Shown: one piece after another, positions 8,286 through 17,142 of the stretch
Layout of the letters: each line of letters begins with the position of its first letter
How positions within the stretch are numbered: the stretch's first letter is position 1
Assembly: GCF_900089585.1 (NCBI RefSeq)
Contig: NZ_FLRH01000003.1
Span: forward strand, 434,001 to 498,000
Reading direction: 5' to 3'
From: Micromonospora sediminicola
GTDB lineage: Bacteria; Actinomycetota; Actinomycetes; Mycobacteriales; Micromonosporaceae
Length of the DNA: 64,000 nt
The notes under the pieces: model-generated
The model's input: only the letters and a program-made list of their open reading frames with translations
What the model was told of the DNA's origin: nothing
Databases searched by the model: none
Program-made: the position numbers and the translations under genes

Positions 8286-11200
8286 TTGGCGGAAATCCGG
8301 CTGCTGGGCGCGCCGGAGGCGCGGCAGGGGTCGACCCGGCTGCCGCTGGGGACGCCGAAGCAGCAGGTGGCGTTCGCCCTGCTGGCACTGCAGAGCGGCC
8401 GCCTGGTCACCACGGACATGCTCGTGGACGAGCTGTGGCCGGATGATCCGCCCCGTTCCGCCCTGGCGAATGTCCGTAGCTACGCGGGGAACCTGCGGCG
8501 GGCGTTCGAACGGCTCGGGGGGCCGAAGCTCGTCCGGCTCCCCGGCGGGTACCGGCTCGATCTGAGCGACGAGCAGGTCGACGTGCACCGGTTCGAGCGC
8601 CTGACCGATGCCGCCAGATCCGCCCGGTCCGTCGGAGAGGTCGCCCGCGCCGACCTTCTGCTCCGACAGGGCGAGCGTCTCTGGCGGGGCTCGCTGATCG
8701 CCGGCCTGCCGGTGGGACCGGTGCTGTGGGCACGCAGGGCGGCGCTGGAGGAACAGCGGCTGAGCGCGATCGAACTCCGGGCCGGCCTGGACATCGAGCT
8801 TGGTCGCACCAGGGCCGCGATCGCCCTCCTCACCGACCATGCGGAACGGCATCCGTACCGAGAGCAGGCGCAGGCGCTGCTCGCCGGTGCGCTGTCGGCG
8901 GACGGGGATCCTGCCGGGGCGCTCGCCGTCCTCGACCGGGCCGAGGCCGTGCTCAGTGAACAACTCGGCGTGGAGCCCGGGTCGGAGCTGCGCGACTTAC
9001 GGACATCCTTGCTGGGTCGCGTTCCCCCGGCAAGGTCGCGCGAGGACCACGGGCACCGCCTCGGCAGCGGACGCCCGGCCGATCCGACCGGCAGGTCCCG
9101 GGCGAAGCACGATCACCTCCCGCGGTCCGTCGTCGAGTTCGTGGGACGTCGGGAGCTCGTCGAGCGGACGGTGACCGAGATCGAGTCGGCCGGCGACCGG
9201 AGTTCGACTGTCCGGGTGATCGACGGCATGGCCGGCAGCGGCAAGACCGCCTTCGCGCTTCACCTGGCACGCCTGCTCGCCCACCGGTACCCCGACGGGC
9301 AGCTCTTCATCGACCTGCGCGGGCACAACGAGAAGGCGCCGGTCGACCCGGCCGACGCGTTGACGATGCTGCTGCGGCAGATGGAGGTGCCGGCCGGCCG
9401 GATTCCGAGCGATCGGGACGAGCGCGTCGAGTTGTGGCAACGCGAGCTGCGGGGCCGCCGCGTCGTCCTGGTCCTGGACAACGCGGCCGGCGGGCACCAG
9501 GTCCGACCGCTCCTACCCTCCGCCGGAGGCTCCGTCGTCCTCGTGACCAGCCGCCGCCGACTGTCCGCCGGTGACGTCGGGCCACCCGTCTCCCTCCCCG
9601 TGCTGACCTCGGACGAGGCGGTGCGGCTTCTGGCGCGTACCGCCGGCGAGGCGCGGGTCAGCAGCGAGCCGGATGCGGCGGCGGCGGTCGCACGACGGTG
9701 CGGGCACCTGCCCCTGGCCGTTCGGCTGGCGGGTGGTTGGCTGGCGCACCGACCGACGTGGCGAGTCGCGGATCTCGCGCGGCGGCTGGATGCCGGTAGC
9801 ACCGTGCTGCGGCAGCTCGCGGTGGAGCAGCAGACCGTGGCCGACGCCTTCTCCGCTTCCTACGAACAGCTGGCCGAGCCGGTCAGGAGGCTGTTCCGGC
9901 TGGTCAGCCTCCACCCCGGGGATCCGTTCGACGCCCGGATGGCCGCTGCCCTGGCGGAACTGCGGCTGGATCACACCGAACGGATGTTGGACGACCTCCT
10001 CGACCAGCACCTGATCGAGGAGCCGGCTCCGGGGCGGTACCGGTTGCACGATCTCATGCGTCAGTACTCGGCCGAGCTGTTCCGGGAGGCGGCGGAACCG
10101 GCGGAACGCCACGAGGCGGTGGCGCGCCTGCTCGATCACGTGCTCCACCAGGTGGCGGCCCGGGCCAACACCCTGGACCAGCAGGTGCTTCGCGCTCATC
10201 TCCGGCTCGACCCGCCGGCCCGGGCGGACCTGATCGACGCGAGCGACGCCTCGGACGTCGAGTGGCTGGAACGAGAGCGGCCGAACCTCGTCTCCCTCAT
10301 CCGGCTCGCCGAACGGGAAGGGCACCTCGGACACGCGTGGCGCCTGGCCCGGGCCATGTGGCGGTTCTGCTACATGCGCGGCTACTTCGACGACATCGTC
10401 GCCACCCATCGGGTCGGCCTGAGCGCGGCGGAGCGCAGTGGCGACCGGTCCGCGCAGGCGATCATGCACAACTATCTGGCCTCCGCCTACACCCGCACCG
10501 GCAGCTACCTGGACTCGCTCCGGCACCTGGAAACCGCCGTGTCCATCTCGCGTGACCTGCACGACCGGGGCAACGAACACCGCTACCGGGCGAACCTCGT
10601 GGTGGTGCACTGGTTGACCGGCGATCCCGAACGGTCGGTCACCCTCGGGCGGCAGTTGCTCCGGGAGGATCCACGGGGCGGGGTCGAGCCACTGCCGTCC
10701 CTGCCGAATCTCGGCTACGCCCTGACCGCGGTCGGACGGTACGCCGAGGCGCTCGAAGCCCACCGCCAGCACCTCTTCCTCGCCCGCTGCCAGGGCAGCC
10801 AGTACCACATGTCGAACGCCCTCGGTCACATCGCGTCGGTGGAGAACCGACTCGGCCACCATGCCAAGGCGGTTCGACTGCTCACCGCCTCGATCCGGTT
10901 GCGCGACCGGACCGGGCACCGGTTCGGCGAGGCGGAGGCACGCAACGACCTCGGCATCGCGTACCGGCACCTGGGCCGGTTCGACGACGCGCGCGTTCAG
11001 CACGAAATGGCCCTCGACCAGGCGAAGGACTCCGGTGAGCGACACGTCCAGGCGGCGGCGTTGAATGATCTCGGCCTGACGCTGGCCGCTGCCGGGCGGG
11101 TCGCGGCGGCGGTGACGGCGCACGGTCAGGCTCTCGCCCTGGCCACCCGGATCGCGCACCCGTACGAGCAGGGTCGGGCGTTGTGCGGCCTCGCCGAGCA

Positions 11201-11333
11201 CCTGGAGGACGACCGGCCGGCCGAGGCGCGCCGGTACCGGCAGCGGGCGTTGGCCATCTTCGACCGGATGGGCGTGCCCGAGCGCCACGAACTCCGCCGA
11301 CGTCTCGCGGAACCGCCGTCGACAGTCGCCTGA
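8286..11333 (+). CDS. AfsR/SARP-type regulator: OmpR-like DNA-binding, BTAD, NB-ARC and TPR domains
   Basis: 1015 residues. Residues 1-92 form a winged-helix DNA-binding domain with the SARP pattern (LGTPKQQVAFALLAL, VDELWPDDPP, LVRLPGGYRL). Residues 97-245 are a bacterial transcriptional activation domain. Around residue 285 FVGRRE opens an NB-ARC/STAND ATPase with P-loop GMAGSGKTAF (about 314) and VVLVLDNA as Walker B. From about 650 on there are TPR repeats. Such proteins activate secondary-metabolism or morphological genes and the ATPase/TPR part is thought to hold them inactive until a ligand arrives. The start is TTG at 8286 preceded by a GGGGGGAG site. No biosynthetic cluster lies in the window, so the target is unknown; it may control itself and the divergent c-di-GMP gene. 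Confidence 0.93.
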   Translation: MAEIRLLGAPEARQGSTRLPLGTPKQQVAFALLALQSGRLVTTDMLVDELWPDDPPRSALANVRSYAGNLRRAFERLGGPKLVRLPGGYRLDLSDEQVDVHRFERLTDAARSARSVGEVARADLLLRQGERLWRGSLIAGLPVGPVLWARRAALEEQRLSAIELRAGLDIELGRTRAAIALLTDHAERHPYREQAQALLAGALSADGDPAGALAVLDRAEAVLSEQLGVEPGSELRDLRTSLLGRVPPARSREDHGHRLGSGRPADPTGRSRAKHDHLPRSVVEFVGRRELVERTVTEIESAGDRSSTVRVIDGMAGSGKTAFALHLARLLAHRYPDGQLFIDLRGHNEKAPVDPADALTMLLRQMEVPAGRIPSDRDERVELWQRELRGRRVVLVLDNAAGGHQVRPLLPSAGGSVVLVTSRRRLSAGDVGPPVSLPVLTSDEAVRLLARTAGEARVSSEPDAAAAVARRCGHLPLAVRLAGGWLAHRPTWRVADLARRLDAGSTVLRQLAVEQQTVADAFSASYEQLAEPVRRLFRLVSLHPGDPFDARMAAALAELRLDHTERMLDDLLDQHLIEEPAPGRYRLHDLMRQYSAELFREAAEPAERHEAVARLLDHVLHQVAARANTLDQQVLRAHLRLDPPARADLIDASDASDVEWLERERPNLVSLIRLAEREGHLGHAWRLARAMWRFCYMRGYFDDIVATHRVGLSAAERSGDRSAQAIMHNYLASAYTRTGSYLDSLRHLETAVSISRDLHDRGNEHRYRANLVVVHWLTGDPERSVTLGRQLLREDPRGGVEPLPSLPNLGYALTAVGRYAEALEAHRQHLFLARCQGSQYHMSNALGHIASVENRLGHHAKAVRLLTASIRLRDRTGHRFGEAEARNDLGIAYRHLGRFDDARVQHEMALDQAKDSGERHVQAAALNDLGLTLAAAGRVAAAVTAHGQALALATRIAHPYEQGRALCGLAEHLEDDRPAEARRYRQRALAIFDRMGVPERHELRRRLAEPPSTVA

Positions 11334-11393
11334 ACCGGTTTATCGATTTCTTATCGCGGTGCCGTCTAGCGTCCCCCCATCGGCCAACGGGGA

Positions 11394-11465
11394 GGGTCCC
11401 CGCCTGTGCGGGACCCGGCCGACGAGGCCCCCACCGTCCGTCCACCCCAGCGGATCGACGGTGGG
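11394..11465 (+). terminator. Two hairpins between the regulator gene and moaC
   Basis: Hairpin one, 11394-11416, pairs GGGTCC(C)CGC with GCGGGACCC around a CTGT loop. Hairpin two has perfect 9-base arms, CCCACCGTC (11430-11438) and GACGGTGGG (11457-11465), around 18 bases. No U-tract follows, which is common in actinobacteria. They most likely end the regulator transcript, since the moaC promoter appears to lie further downstream. Confidence 0.45.
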
Positions 11466-11562
11466 TAGGTGAGGGAGGGGCGTCGCCCGGTACATCGGCA
11501 CCCGCCGCGACGTCCCTCCCCGCCGACGGCCCCGAGCGACGCCCGTCGTCGTACCCGGCGGA

Positions 11563-11574
11563 TAGGGTCGAGCG
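11563..11574 (+). promoter_or_regulatory. Leaderless-type -10 element of moaC
   Basis: TAGGGT at 11563-11568 with six bases to the GTG start at 11575. With the hexamer at -12 to -7 the transcript would begin at the start codon itself. No ribosome site is seen. Confidence 0.5.
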
Positions 11575-12066
11575 GTGACCGAACCCGCGCAGCTCACCCA
11601 CGTCGATCCGGCCGGCGCGGCCCGGATGGTCGACGTCTCCGCCAAGCCGGTCTCCGGCCGGCTCGCGGTCGCCGCCGGCCGGCTCCGCACCACCGCCGAG
11701 GTGGTGGAGCTGTTGCGCCGCGACGGCCTGCCCAAGGGCGACGCGCTCGCGGTCGGCCGGCTCGCCGGGATCATGGGGGCCAAGCGCACGCCCGACCTGA
11801 TCCCGCTCTGCCACCCGATCGCGCTGCACGGCGTCACCGTCGACCTGCGCCTCACCGCCGACACCGTCGAGATCACCGCCACCGCGCGGACGGCCGACCG
11901 CACCGGGGTGGAGATGGAGGCGCTCACCGCCGTGGCCGTGGCCGGGCTGGCCCTGGTCGACATGGTCAAGGCCGTCGACCCGGCCGCCTCGGTGGACGCC
12001 GTCCGGGTGCTCCGCAAGTCCGGCGGCAAGACCGGCGAGTGGATGCGCCCGGAGGACCGGCCGTGA
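11575..12066 (+). CDS. moaC: Cyclic pyranopterin monophosphate synthase MoaC
   Basis: 163 residues, full length. MoaC acts after MoaA, converting the 3',8-cyclo-GTP product to cyclic pyranopterin monophosphate, the first stable molybdenum cofactor intermediate. Seen: MVDVSAKPV near the N-terminus, KGDALAVGRLAGIMGAKRT, the signature LIPLCHPI, MEALTAVAVAGL and VDMVKAVD near the end, all typical. The GTG start follows TAGGGT by six bases, with no Shine-Dalgarno, so it is probably read as a leaderless message. Its stop overlaps the next start (GTGA), coupling it to the mogA-type gene. Confidence 0.96.
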   Translation: MTEPAQLTHVDPAGAARMVDVSAKPVSGRLAVAAGRLRTTAEVVELLRRDGLPKGDALAVGRLAGIMGAKRTPDLIPLCHPIALHGVTVDLRLTADTVEITATARTADRTGVEMEALTAVAVAGLALVDMVKAVDPAASVDAVRVLRKSGGKTGEWMRPEDRP

Positions 12067-12533
12067 TCCGGGCCCGGGTGGTGGTGGCCTCCAACCGGGC
12101 CGCCGCCGGAATCTACGAGGACACCAGCGGTCCGCTGCTCGTCGCCGGCCTGCGCGAGCTGGGCTGCACGGTCGACGCGCCGGTGGTGGTGCCGGACGGG
12201 GAGCCGGTCGGCGACGCGCTGCGGGCGGCCCGCGACGAGGGCGTCGACGTGGTGGTGACCAGCGGCGGCACCGGCATCACCCCGACCGACCGCACCCCCG
12301 ACGTGACCCGTTCACTGCTCGACTACGAGATCCCGGGCATCGCCGAGGCGATCCGGGCGCACAGCCGCGACACGGTGCCGACCGCCGCGCTGTCCCGGGG
12401 CCTGGCCGGGGTGGCCGGCCGGATGCTGGTGGTCAACCTGCCCGGCTCCCGCGGCGGGGCGCGCGACGGGCTGGCCGTGCTCGGGCCGATCCTGCGGCAC
12501 GCGGTCGACCAGCTCCGTGGGGGCGACCACTGA
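12063..12533 (+). CDS. mogA: MogA/MoaB-type molybdopterin adenylyltransferase
   Basis: 156 residues. The MogA/MoaB fold activates molybdopterin by adenylation before metal insertion by MoeA. Seen: TSGGTGITPTDRTP (residues about 62-75), the nucleotide- and pterin-binding signature, and VVNLPGS toward the end. The GTG start at 12063 overlaps the moaC stop. Sequence alone does not separate MogA from MoaB function, but in actinobacteria a single protein of this type next to moaC and moeA normally serves as the adenylyltransferase. Confidence 0.9.
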   Translation: MIRARVVVASNRAAAGIYEDTSGPLLVAGLRELGCTVDAPVVVPDGEPVGDALRAARDEGVDVVVTSGGTGITPTDRTPDVTRSLLDYEIPGIAEAIRAHSRDTVPTAALSRGLAGVAGRMLVVNLPGSRGGARDGLAVLGPILRHAVDQLRGGDH

Positions 12534-12558
12534 ACCCGCGGCGCGCGTGCCCCGGCGC

Positions 12559-12570
12559 TAGGCTCGCCGG
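12559..12570 (+). promoter_or_regulatory. Leaderless-type -10 element of moeA
   Basis: TAGGCT at 12559-12564, six bases, then the ATG at 12571. It suggests moeA-moaE can be transcribed separately from moaC-mogA. Confidence 0.45.
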
Positions 12571-13827
12571 ATGAGCACCGAAACCGAGACCACCGGGGCC
12601 GAGGTGGGCACGCCGCCACCGGCTGGGTGGGAGGAGGCCCGCTCCCGGGTGTACGCGGTCGGTCTCTCCGCCGCGCTGCCCGCGGTCGCCCGGCCGCTGG
12701 CCGACACCGACGGGCACACCCTGGCCGAGCCGCTGACCACGCGTACCGACCTTCCGGCGTTCCCCACCTCCAGCGTGGACGGGTGGGCGGTGCGCGGGGC
12801 GGGGCCGTGGCGGGTGGCCGGTCGGGTGCTCGCCGGGCAGACCGCGTCCCCGCTGGACGAGGACGGCAGCACCGTGGAGATCGCCACCGGCGCGATGGTC
12901 CCGGCGGGCACGACCGCGATCCTGCGGATCGAGGAGTCGACCCGCACGGCGGACGGTCGGGTCGCCGGCACACCCCGCTCCCAGCCGGAGTGGCGGGAGC
13001 CGGCCGAGGAGGCACACCTCGGCGAGGAGCTGGTGCCGGCCGGCACGCCGGTGGATCCGGCGGTGATCGGCCTGGCCGCCTCCTGCGGGCACGACACGCT
13101 GCGGGTCCGCCGCCCACCCCGGGCGGCGCTGCTGGTCTTCGGCGACGAGCTGCTCACCTCGGGCCCGCCGGGCGCCGGCCGGGTCCGCGACGCGCTCGGC
13201 CCCTCGGTGCCGGGCTGGCTGCGCCGCTACGGCTGCCAGGTGCGCGGCGGCGACGTGGTCGGCCCGGTCGCCGACACGCTGCCCGCGCACGTGGCGGCGC
13301 TGCGCGGCGCGCTGGCCAACGCCGACCTGGTCTGCACCACCGGCGGCACCATGCACGGCCCGGTCGACCACCTGCACCCGACGCTGGAGGCGCTCGGCGC
13401 CGACTACGTCGTCAACACCGTGGCGGTGCGCCCCGGCTTCCCGATGCTGCTCGCCCGGTTGGTGGACGGCGACGGCCGGGTGCGTTTCGTGGCCGGCCTG
13501 CCCGGCAACCCGCAGTCCGCGGTGGTGGCTCTCGTCTCGCTCGTCGCACCCCTGCTCGCCGGCCTCACCGGTCGGCCGATGCCGGTGCTTCCGCAGGTCA
13601 CCCTGGCCGAGCCTGTGCCCGGCCGGGGCGACCACACCCACCTGGCGCTGGCTCGCTGGGACCGGGTCGCCGGCACCGCGCACCCGGTGCGGCACGTCGG
13701 CTCGGCGATGCTGCGGGGTCTGGCCGGCGCGGACGGCTTCGCGGTGATCCGGCCCGGCACGAGCGGCGCGGCCGGCGACCGGGTGCCGCTCGTCCCGCTG
13801 CCGCTGATGCCCGGGGAGCGGTCGTGA
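12571..13827 (+). CDS. moeA: Molybdopterin molybdenumtransferase MoeA
   Basis: 418 residues, the usual length. MoeA inserts molybdate into adenylylated molybdopterin. Seen: LPAFPTSSVDGWAVR (the family normally has S-x-x-D-G-Y/W-A), IATGAMVPAGTTAI, VFGDELL in place of the usual TGDEL, CTTGGTMHGPVD and FVAGLPGNPQSAVV. The GDEL and GLPGNP motifs define the MPT-binding region. The replacement of TGDE by FGDE is a mild deviation seen in some actinobacterial paralogues, so a divergent MoeA is possible. Its stop overlaps the moaE start (GTGA). Confidence 0.92.
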   Translation: MSTETETTGAEVGTPPPAGWEEARSRVYAVGLSAALPAVARPLADTDGHTLAEPLTTRTDLPAFPTSSVDGWAVRGAGPWRVAGRVLAGQTASPLDEDGSTVEIATGAMVPAGTTAILRIEESTRTADGRVAGTPRSQPEWREPAEEAHLGEELVPAGTPVDPAVIGLAASCGHDTLRVRRPPRAALLVFGDELLTSGPPGAGRVRDALGPSVPGWLRRYGCQVRGGDVVGPVADTLPAHVAALRGALANADLVCTTGGTMHGPVDHLHPTLEALGADYVVNTVAVRPGFPMLLARLVDGDGRVRFVAGLPGNPQSAVVALVSLVAPLLAGLTGRPMPVLPQVTLAEPVPGRGDHTHLALARWDRVAGTAHPVRHVGSAMLRGLAGADGFAVIRPGTSGAAGDRVPLVPLPLMPGERS

Positions 13828-14255
13828 TCGATCCGGTGGGGATGGTGCTCGGGGCGGTCACCGACCGGCCGCTGGACCTGGCCGCGCACGAGGCGGCCGT
13901 CGGCGACCGCCGGGCCGGTGCGGTGGTGTCCTTCCAGGGCGTGGTCCGCGACCACGACCACGGGCGTGCGGTCACCCGGCTGGAATACGAGGGTCACCCC
14001 AGCGCCGAGGCGGTGCTGCGCGAGGTCGCGGCGGAGATCACCGCCGACCCGGCGGTCTACGCGGTGGCTGTCTCGCACCGGATCGGGCCCCTGGAGATCG
14101 GCGACGTCGCCCTGGTGGCCGCGGTCAGCACGGCGCACCGGGCGGCGGCGTTCGACGCCTGCGCCCGCCTGGTCGACGAGGTCAAGGCACGGCTGCCCAT
14201 CTGGAAGCGGCAGGTCTTCGACGACGGCACCGAGGAGTGGGTGAACTGCCCCTGA
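13824..14255 (+). CDS. moaE: Molybdopterin synthase catalytic subunit MoaE
   Basis: 143 residues. MoaE with thiocarboxylated MoaD converts cyclic pyranopterin monophosphate to molybdopterin. Seen: GAVVSFQGVVRDHDHGR, LEYEGHPSAEAVL, SHRIGPLEIGD and KARLPIWKRQ with the active-site lysine, then EEWVNCP at the end as is common. The GTG start overlaps the moeA stop. Its MoaD partner is encoded 11 kb away at 25679-25930, so the two subunits of one enzyme come from different transcription units. Confidence 0.95.
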   Translation: MIDPVGMVLGAVTDRPLDLAAHEAAVGDRRAGAVVSFQGVVRDHDHGRAVTRLEYEGHPSAEAVLREVAAEITADPAVYAVAVSHRIGPLEIGDVALVAAVSTAHRAAAFDACARLVDEVKARLPIWKRQVFDDGTEEWVNCP

Positions 14256-14266
14256 GCGGGGTGGCC

Positions 14267-15703
14267 TCAGCGCCGGGCGGCGAGCGGGGCGGTGCGGGCC
14301 AGCCGGTCGGGATAGAACGCCGGCTCCGCGCCGGGGCGCCACGGCAGCGCCGCGACCAGCACGATCAGCGCGATGGCCAGGGAGTTCTCCATCAGCGCGC
14401 CGAACAGGCCGTCCTGGTAGTGGGACACCTCGGGGAGCTGGTGCTCGTACGGCCAGATCGGCGAGATCAGGAAGAGCAGATAGAGCCCGAGCGCGCCGAC
14501 GCCGTGCCGGAGCCCGGTCAACGTCGGGTACCAGATCGGCGGGCGCAGCGTGGGCACGCCGTTGGCCGAGAGCATGCCGTTGCCGCGCGGCGGCAGGCGG
14601 CGGCTGGCGTCACGGCGGCGTACCGCGGCGTCGGCCAGCACGATGATCGCCGGGATGACCCAGACCAGGTGGTGCGACCAGGAGATCGGGCTGATCACGT
14701 TGGCGGTGAGCCCGACCAGCGTGAACGCGGTCAGTTCGTCGCCGTCGGCGCGCGCGCTGAGCGCCCGGGACAGGCCCAGCGCCAGCACCAGCACCGAGAA
14801 GGCGAGCCAGAGCAGCCCGGGCGTCTCGATCGAGTCGTAGAGGCGCGCCAGCAGGCCCGCGAGGGACTGGTTGGCGGTCATGTCCGCCGCGCCGACCCGC
14901 TCGGTCTGCCACAGCACGCTGGTGAAGTAGGCGCGGGACTCCGCGCCGAGCACGCCGAACGTCCCGAGCGTCACCCCGACGGCGGTGCCGGTCGCGATCA
15001 TCGCGGCCCGCCACTGCCGGGTGAGCATCAGGTAGAACACGAACAGCGCCGGGGTGAGCTTCACGGCGGTGGCGAGCCCGATGCCGACCCCGGCCCAGGC
15101 GCCGCTGTAGACGAACCGGGCCAGCGGTGAGTCGGCGGTCTCGTGGTGGGTGCCCCGCTTGGCCCGCCACCGCAGCCCGACCAGGTCCGCCATGATCAGC
15201 GCGAAGAGCAGCAGGTTGACCTGGCCGTAGCCGAGGGTCTCCCGGGACGGCTCGATGGCCAGCGCCACCGGGGTGGCGACGGCGACGGTGAACCACAGCG
15301 GCCAGCCGAGCCGGTCCACGATGGGACGCAGCAACGCGGCCAGCACCACGGCGAGCGCGGCGATGCTGGCCAGGGCGTTGACGAACCCGGCCCCGTCGAC
15401 CGGCAGCCAGGACATCGGCAACATGACCAGGGCGGCGAAGGGCGGGTAGGTGAAGCCGAGGGTGGTCGAGGGAGCGACGAAGTCGTACAGCTCGTTGCCA
15501 CCCGCCCACCACAGCACCGCACCGTGGTAGATCTTCATGTCGAAGAAGTTGTAGGGGCGACCGAACGCACCGACGGCGAGCCACGCGGCGTACGACACGG
15601 CGGCCACGACGCCGACGCGGACGACGATCCGACGGTCGACACCGCGCGGGACGCGGGAGGCCGGGGCGAGGCGGTCCGTCCGTCTACCGACTGTCGTCGG
15701 CAT
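14267..15703 (-). CDS. GT87-type polyprenyl-phosphate mannosyltransferase-like membrane protein
   Basis: About 478 residues with ten or more transmembrane segments. It resembles GT87 alpha-mannosyltransferases of actinobacteria (PimE-like), which use polyprenyl-phosphate-mannose outside the membrane. Seen: the first loop FFDMKIYHGAVLWWAGG with the Asp that is catalytic in this fold, LGFTYPPFAALVMLP, AVKLTPALFVFY and ISPISWSHHLVW, a pattern well conserved in the family. The ATG at 15703 is chosen over a start at 15817 because the family begins near the first basic segment and a G-rich site precedes it. It converges on moaE with an 11-base gap. The substrate is not known from sequence. Confidence 0.85.
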   Translation of the reverse strand: MPTTVGRRTDRLAPASRVPRGVDRRIVVRVGVVAAVSYAAWLAVGAFGRPYNFFDMKIYHGAVLWWAGGNELYDFVAPSTTLGFTYPPFAALVMLPMSWLPVDGAGFVNALASIAALAVVLAALLRPIVDRLGWPLWFTVAVATPVALAIEPSRETLGYGQVNLLLFALIMADLVGLRWRAKRGTHHETADSPLARFVYSGAWAGVGIGLATAVKLTPALFVFYLMLTRQWRAAMIATGTAVGVTLGTFGVLGAESRAYFTSVLWQTERVGAADMTANQSLAGLLARLYDSIETPGLLWLAFSVLVLALGLSRALSARADGDELTAFTLVGLTANVISPISWSHHLVWVIPAIIVLADAAVRRRDASRRLPPRGNGMLSANGVPTLRPPIWYPTLTGLRHGVGALGLYLLFLISPIWPYEHQLPEVSHYQDGLFGALMENSLAIALIVLVAALPWRPGAEPAFYPDRLARTAPLAARR

Positions 15704-15908
15704 GGCGTGGCCACCCCCGTACCAAGGTCGTCGTGCCCGTCCAGGTCCAGAACGGAGCCTAGAACGGTGCCTCACGTCGCTGCCTCCCGCGTTACACGAC
15801 CGTGTCCGATCCCACACGTCTTCGCGACATTTCCACCGCGTTAACGGGTGTCGGACGGTTCAGGTGATTGGTGGCGTTGCGGGGGGTGGTGGCGGTACGG
15901 GGTGCAGG

Positions 15909-16454
15909 TCAGCCGGGCATTCGGCGGGCGGTCGCCGCGGAGCGTACGGCGATCTTCGCCTCCCGGCGGGCGGTGCGGACCGCGCGCTTGACCGACCGGC
16001 GCGAGTGGTCGATCCGGTGGCCGGCGCGCCAGCGCAGCCCCGGCCTGCCCTCGGTGTCCGCGGCGGCGAGGAGGAGCCCACCGAGCAGGCCGAGGTTCTT
16101 CAGGAAGTGGATCTGGTTGTTGTTGCGCGCGGCGGGGTCGTCGTTGTTCCAGAAGGGATGACCGGCGGCGGTGGTCGGCACCAGCGTGGCGGCGAGGACC
16201 AGCGCGGCCGGGCGGCTGAACCGGCCGGTGGCCAGCATCAGGCCGCCGACGAGCTGGGTGGCGGCGTTGGCCCGGATGAGCGTCGCGGTGTCGGTCGGGA
16301 TGCGCGGGTGCAGGTTCTGGATCAGCGGGGCGATCTTGTCGGTGACCGGTTCGGAGGCGGGGACCAACCGTTCCGGGTTGCGCAGGTTTCGGGCGCCGCT
16401 GACCACGAAGATGCCGCTCAACATGACTCGGGCGAGGGAGCGCACGGGCTTCAT
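15909..16454 (-). CDS. DoxX family membrane protein
   Basis: 181 residues with four hydrophobic segments matching DoxX: an N-terminal LARVMLSGIFVVSGARNL, a central QLVGGLMLATGRFSRPAALVLAATLVPTT, HPFWN, and HFLKNLGLLGGLLLAA. The HxxW/F and FLKNLGLLGG parts are the recognisable core. The C-terminal 45 residues are basic and extend beyond the usual domain. DoxX proteins are linked to redox or oxidative-stress membrane functions, but the role here is unknown. A TATGAC sequence six bases before the ATG could serve as a weak leaderless -10. The 205 bases between it and the glycosyltransferase show no gene. Confidence 0.88.
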   Translation of the reverse strand: MKPVRSLARVMLSGIFVVSGARNLRNPERLVPASEPVTDKIAPLIQNLHPRIPTDTATLIRANAATQLVGGLMLATGRFSRPAALVLAATLVPTTAAGHPFWNNDDPAARNNNQIHFLKNLGLLGGLLLAAADTEGRPGLRWRAGHRIDHSRRSVKRAVRTARREAKIAVRSAATARRMPG

Positions 16455-16589
16455 GGCTCAGTCATACCCCGTCGCGGGCGTCGTCACCCCCGCAACACAC
16501 GAAAGGTATCGGCCGACGTGGACGTCCGGGCCACGCCGATTTCAGCGACCGTCGCGGATGGACCGGCCGTGTTCGGTAAGGTCGCGCGG

Positions 16590-17135
16590 GTGACGACGCT
16601 GCGACTGCGCCCGGAGGACCCGGCGGACGAGGCGCCGGTGGCCCGGGTGCTCGCCGCCGCCTTCGCCCGGCCGGATGTGGCCACCCCGCCCGAGGTCGGC
16701 CTGGTCGAGGAACTGCGGCACGGCCCGGCGTGGATCCCGGAGCTGGCCATGGTCGCCGAGTACGGCGGCGAGGTGGTGGGCTTCGCGCTGCTCACCCGCG
16801 TCGGCGTACGCACCGACGGCGGCACCTGGCCGGCGTTGGCGCTCGGACCGGTGGCGGTGGCCCCGCACCGGCAACGCGTCGGGCACGGCACGGCGGTGGT
16901 GCAGGCGGCGCTCGAGGCCGCCACCGAGCTGGGCGAGCGGCTGGTGGTGGTGCTGGGCGACCCGGCGTACTACCGGCGGTTCGGGTTCGGCCCGGCGGAC
17001 CGGTTGGGCCTGACCAGCCCGTGGTCCGGGCTGGGGGAGCCGTGGCAGGCGCTGGTGCTGCCGCCGTCCACCGGCGAGGAGCCGCCGCCTCCGGCGGGCG
17101 AGGTGGTCTTCCCGCCGCCCTGGTCGCGGGTGTGA
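16590..17135 (+). CDS. GNAT family N-acetyltransferase
   Basis: 181 residues, GCN5-related fold that moves an acetyl group from acetyl-CoA. Seen: RPEDPADEAPVARVLAAAF at the N-terminus, LGPVAVAPHRQRVGHGTAVV with the acetyl-CoA pyrophosphate loop (R/Q-x-x-G-x-G/A: QRVGHG), and VVLGDPAYYRRFGFGPA, a signature of the YhbS-like subgroup. The substrate is unknown. The GTG at 16590 follows TAAGGT by seven bases, a leaderless arrangement; a longer open frame upstream lies opposite DoxX and is not convincing. It converges with the AAA ATPase gene 7 bases later. Confidence 0.88.
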   Translation: MTTLRLRPEDPADEAPVARVLAAAFARPDVATPPEVGLVEELRHGPAWIPELAMVAEYGGEVVGFALLTRVGVRTDGGTWPALALGPVAVAPHRQRVGHGTAVVQAALEAATELGERLVVVLGDPAYYRRFGFGPADRLGLTSPWSGLGEPWQALVLPPSTGEEPPPPAGEVVFPPPWSRV

Positions 17136-17142
17136 GCGTCGC

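Noticed and set aside
8286..11333. A nearby antibiotic biosynthetic cluster controlled by the AfsR-like regulator
   Set aside because: No polyketide, peptide synthetase, terpene or tailoring genes lie within the window; neighbours are cofactor and housekeeping genes.
11334..11574. Moco riboswitch in front of moaC
   Set aside because: Two hairpins are present but I could not match the defined motif, and a leaderless -10 directly before moaC would place the structure outside the transcript.
15702..16589. Extension of the GNAT gene upstream to 15702
   Set aside because: The added region lies opposite DoxX and lacks homology; a GTG at 16590 with TAAGGT seven bases before fits the family start.
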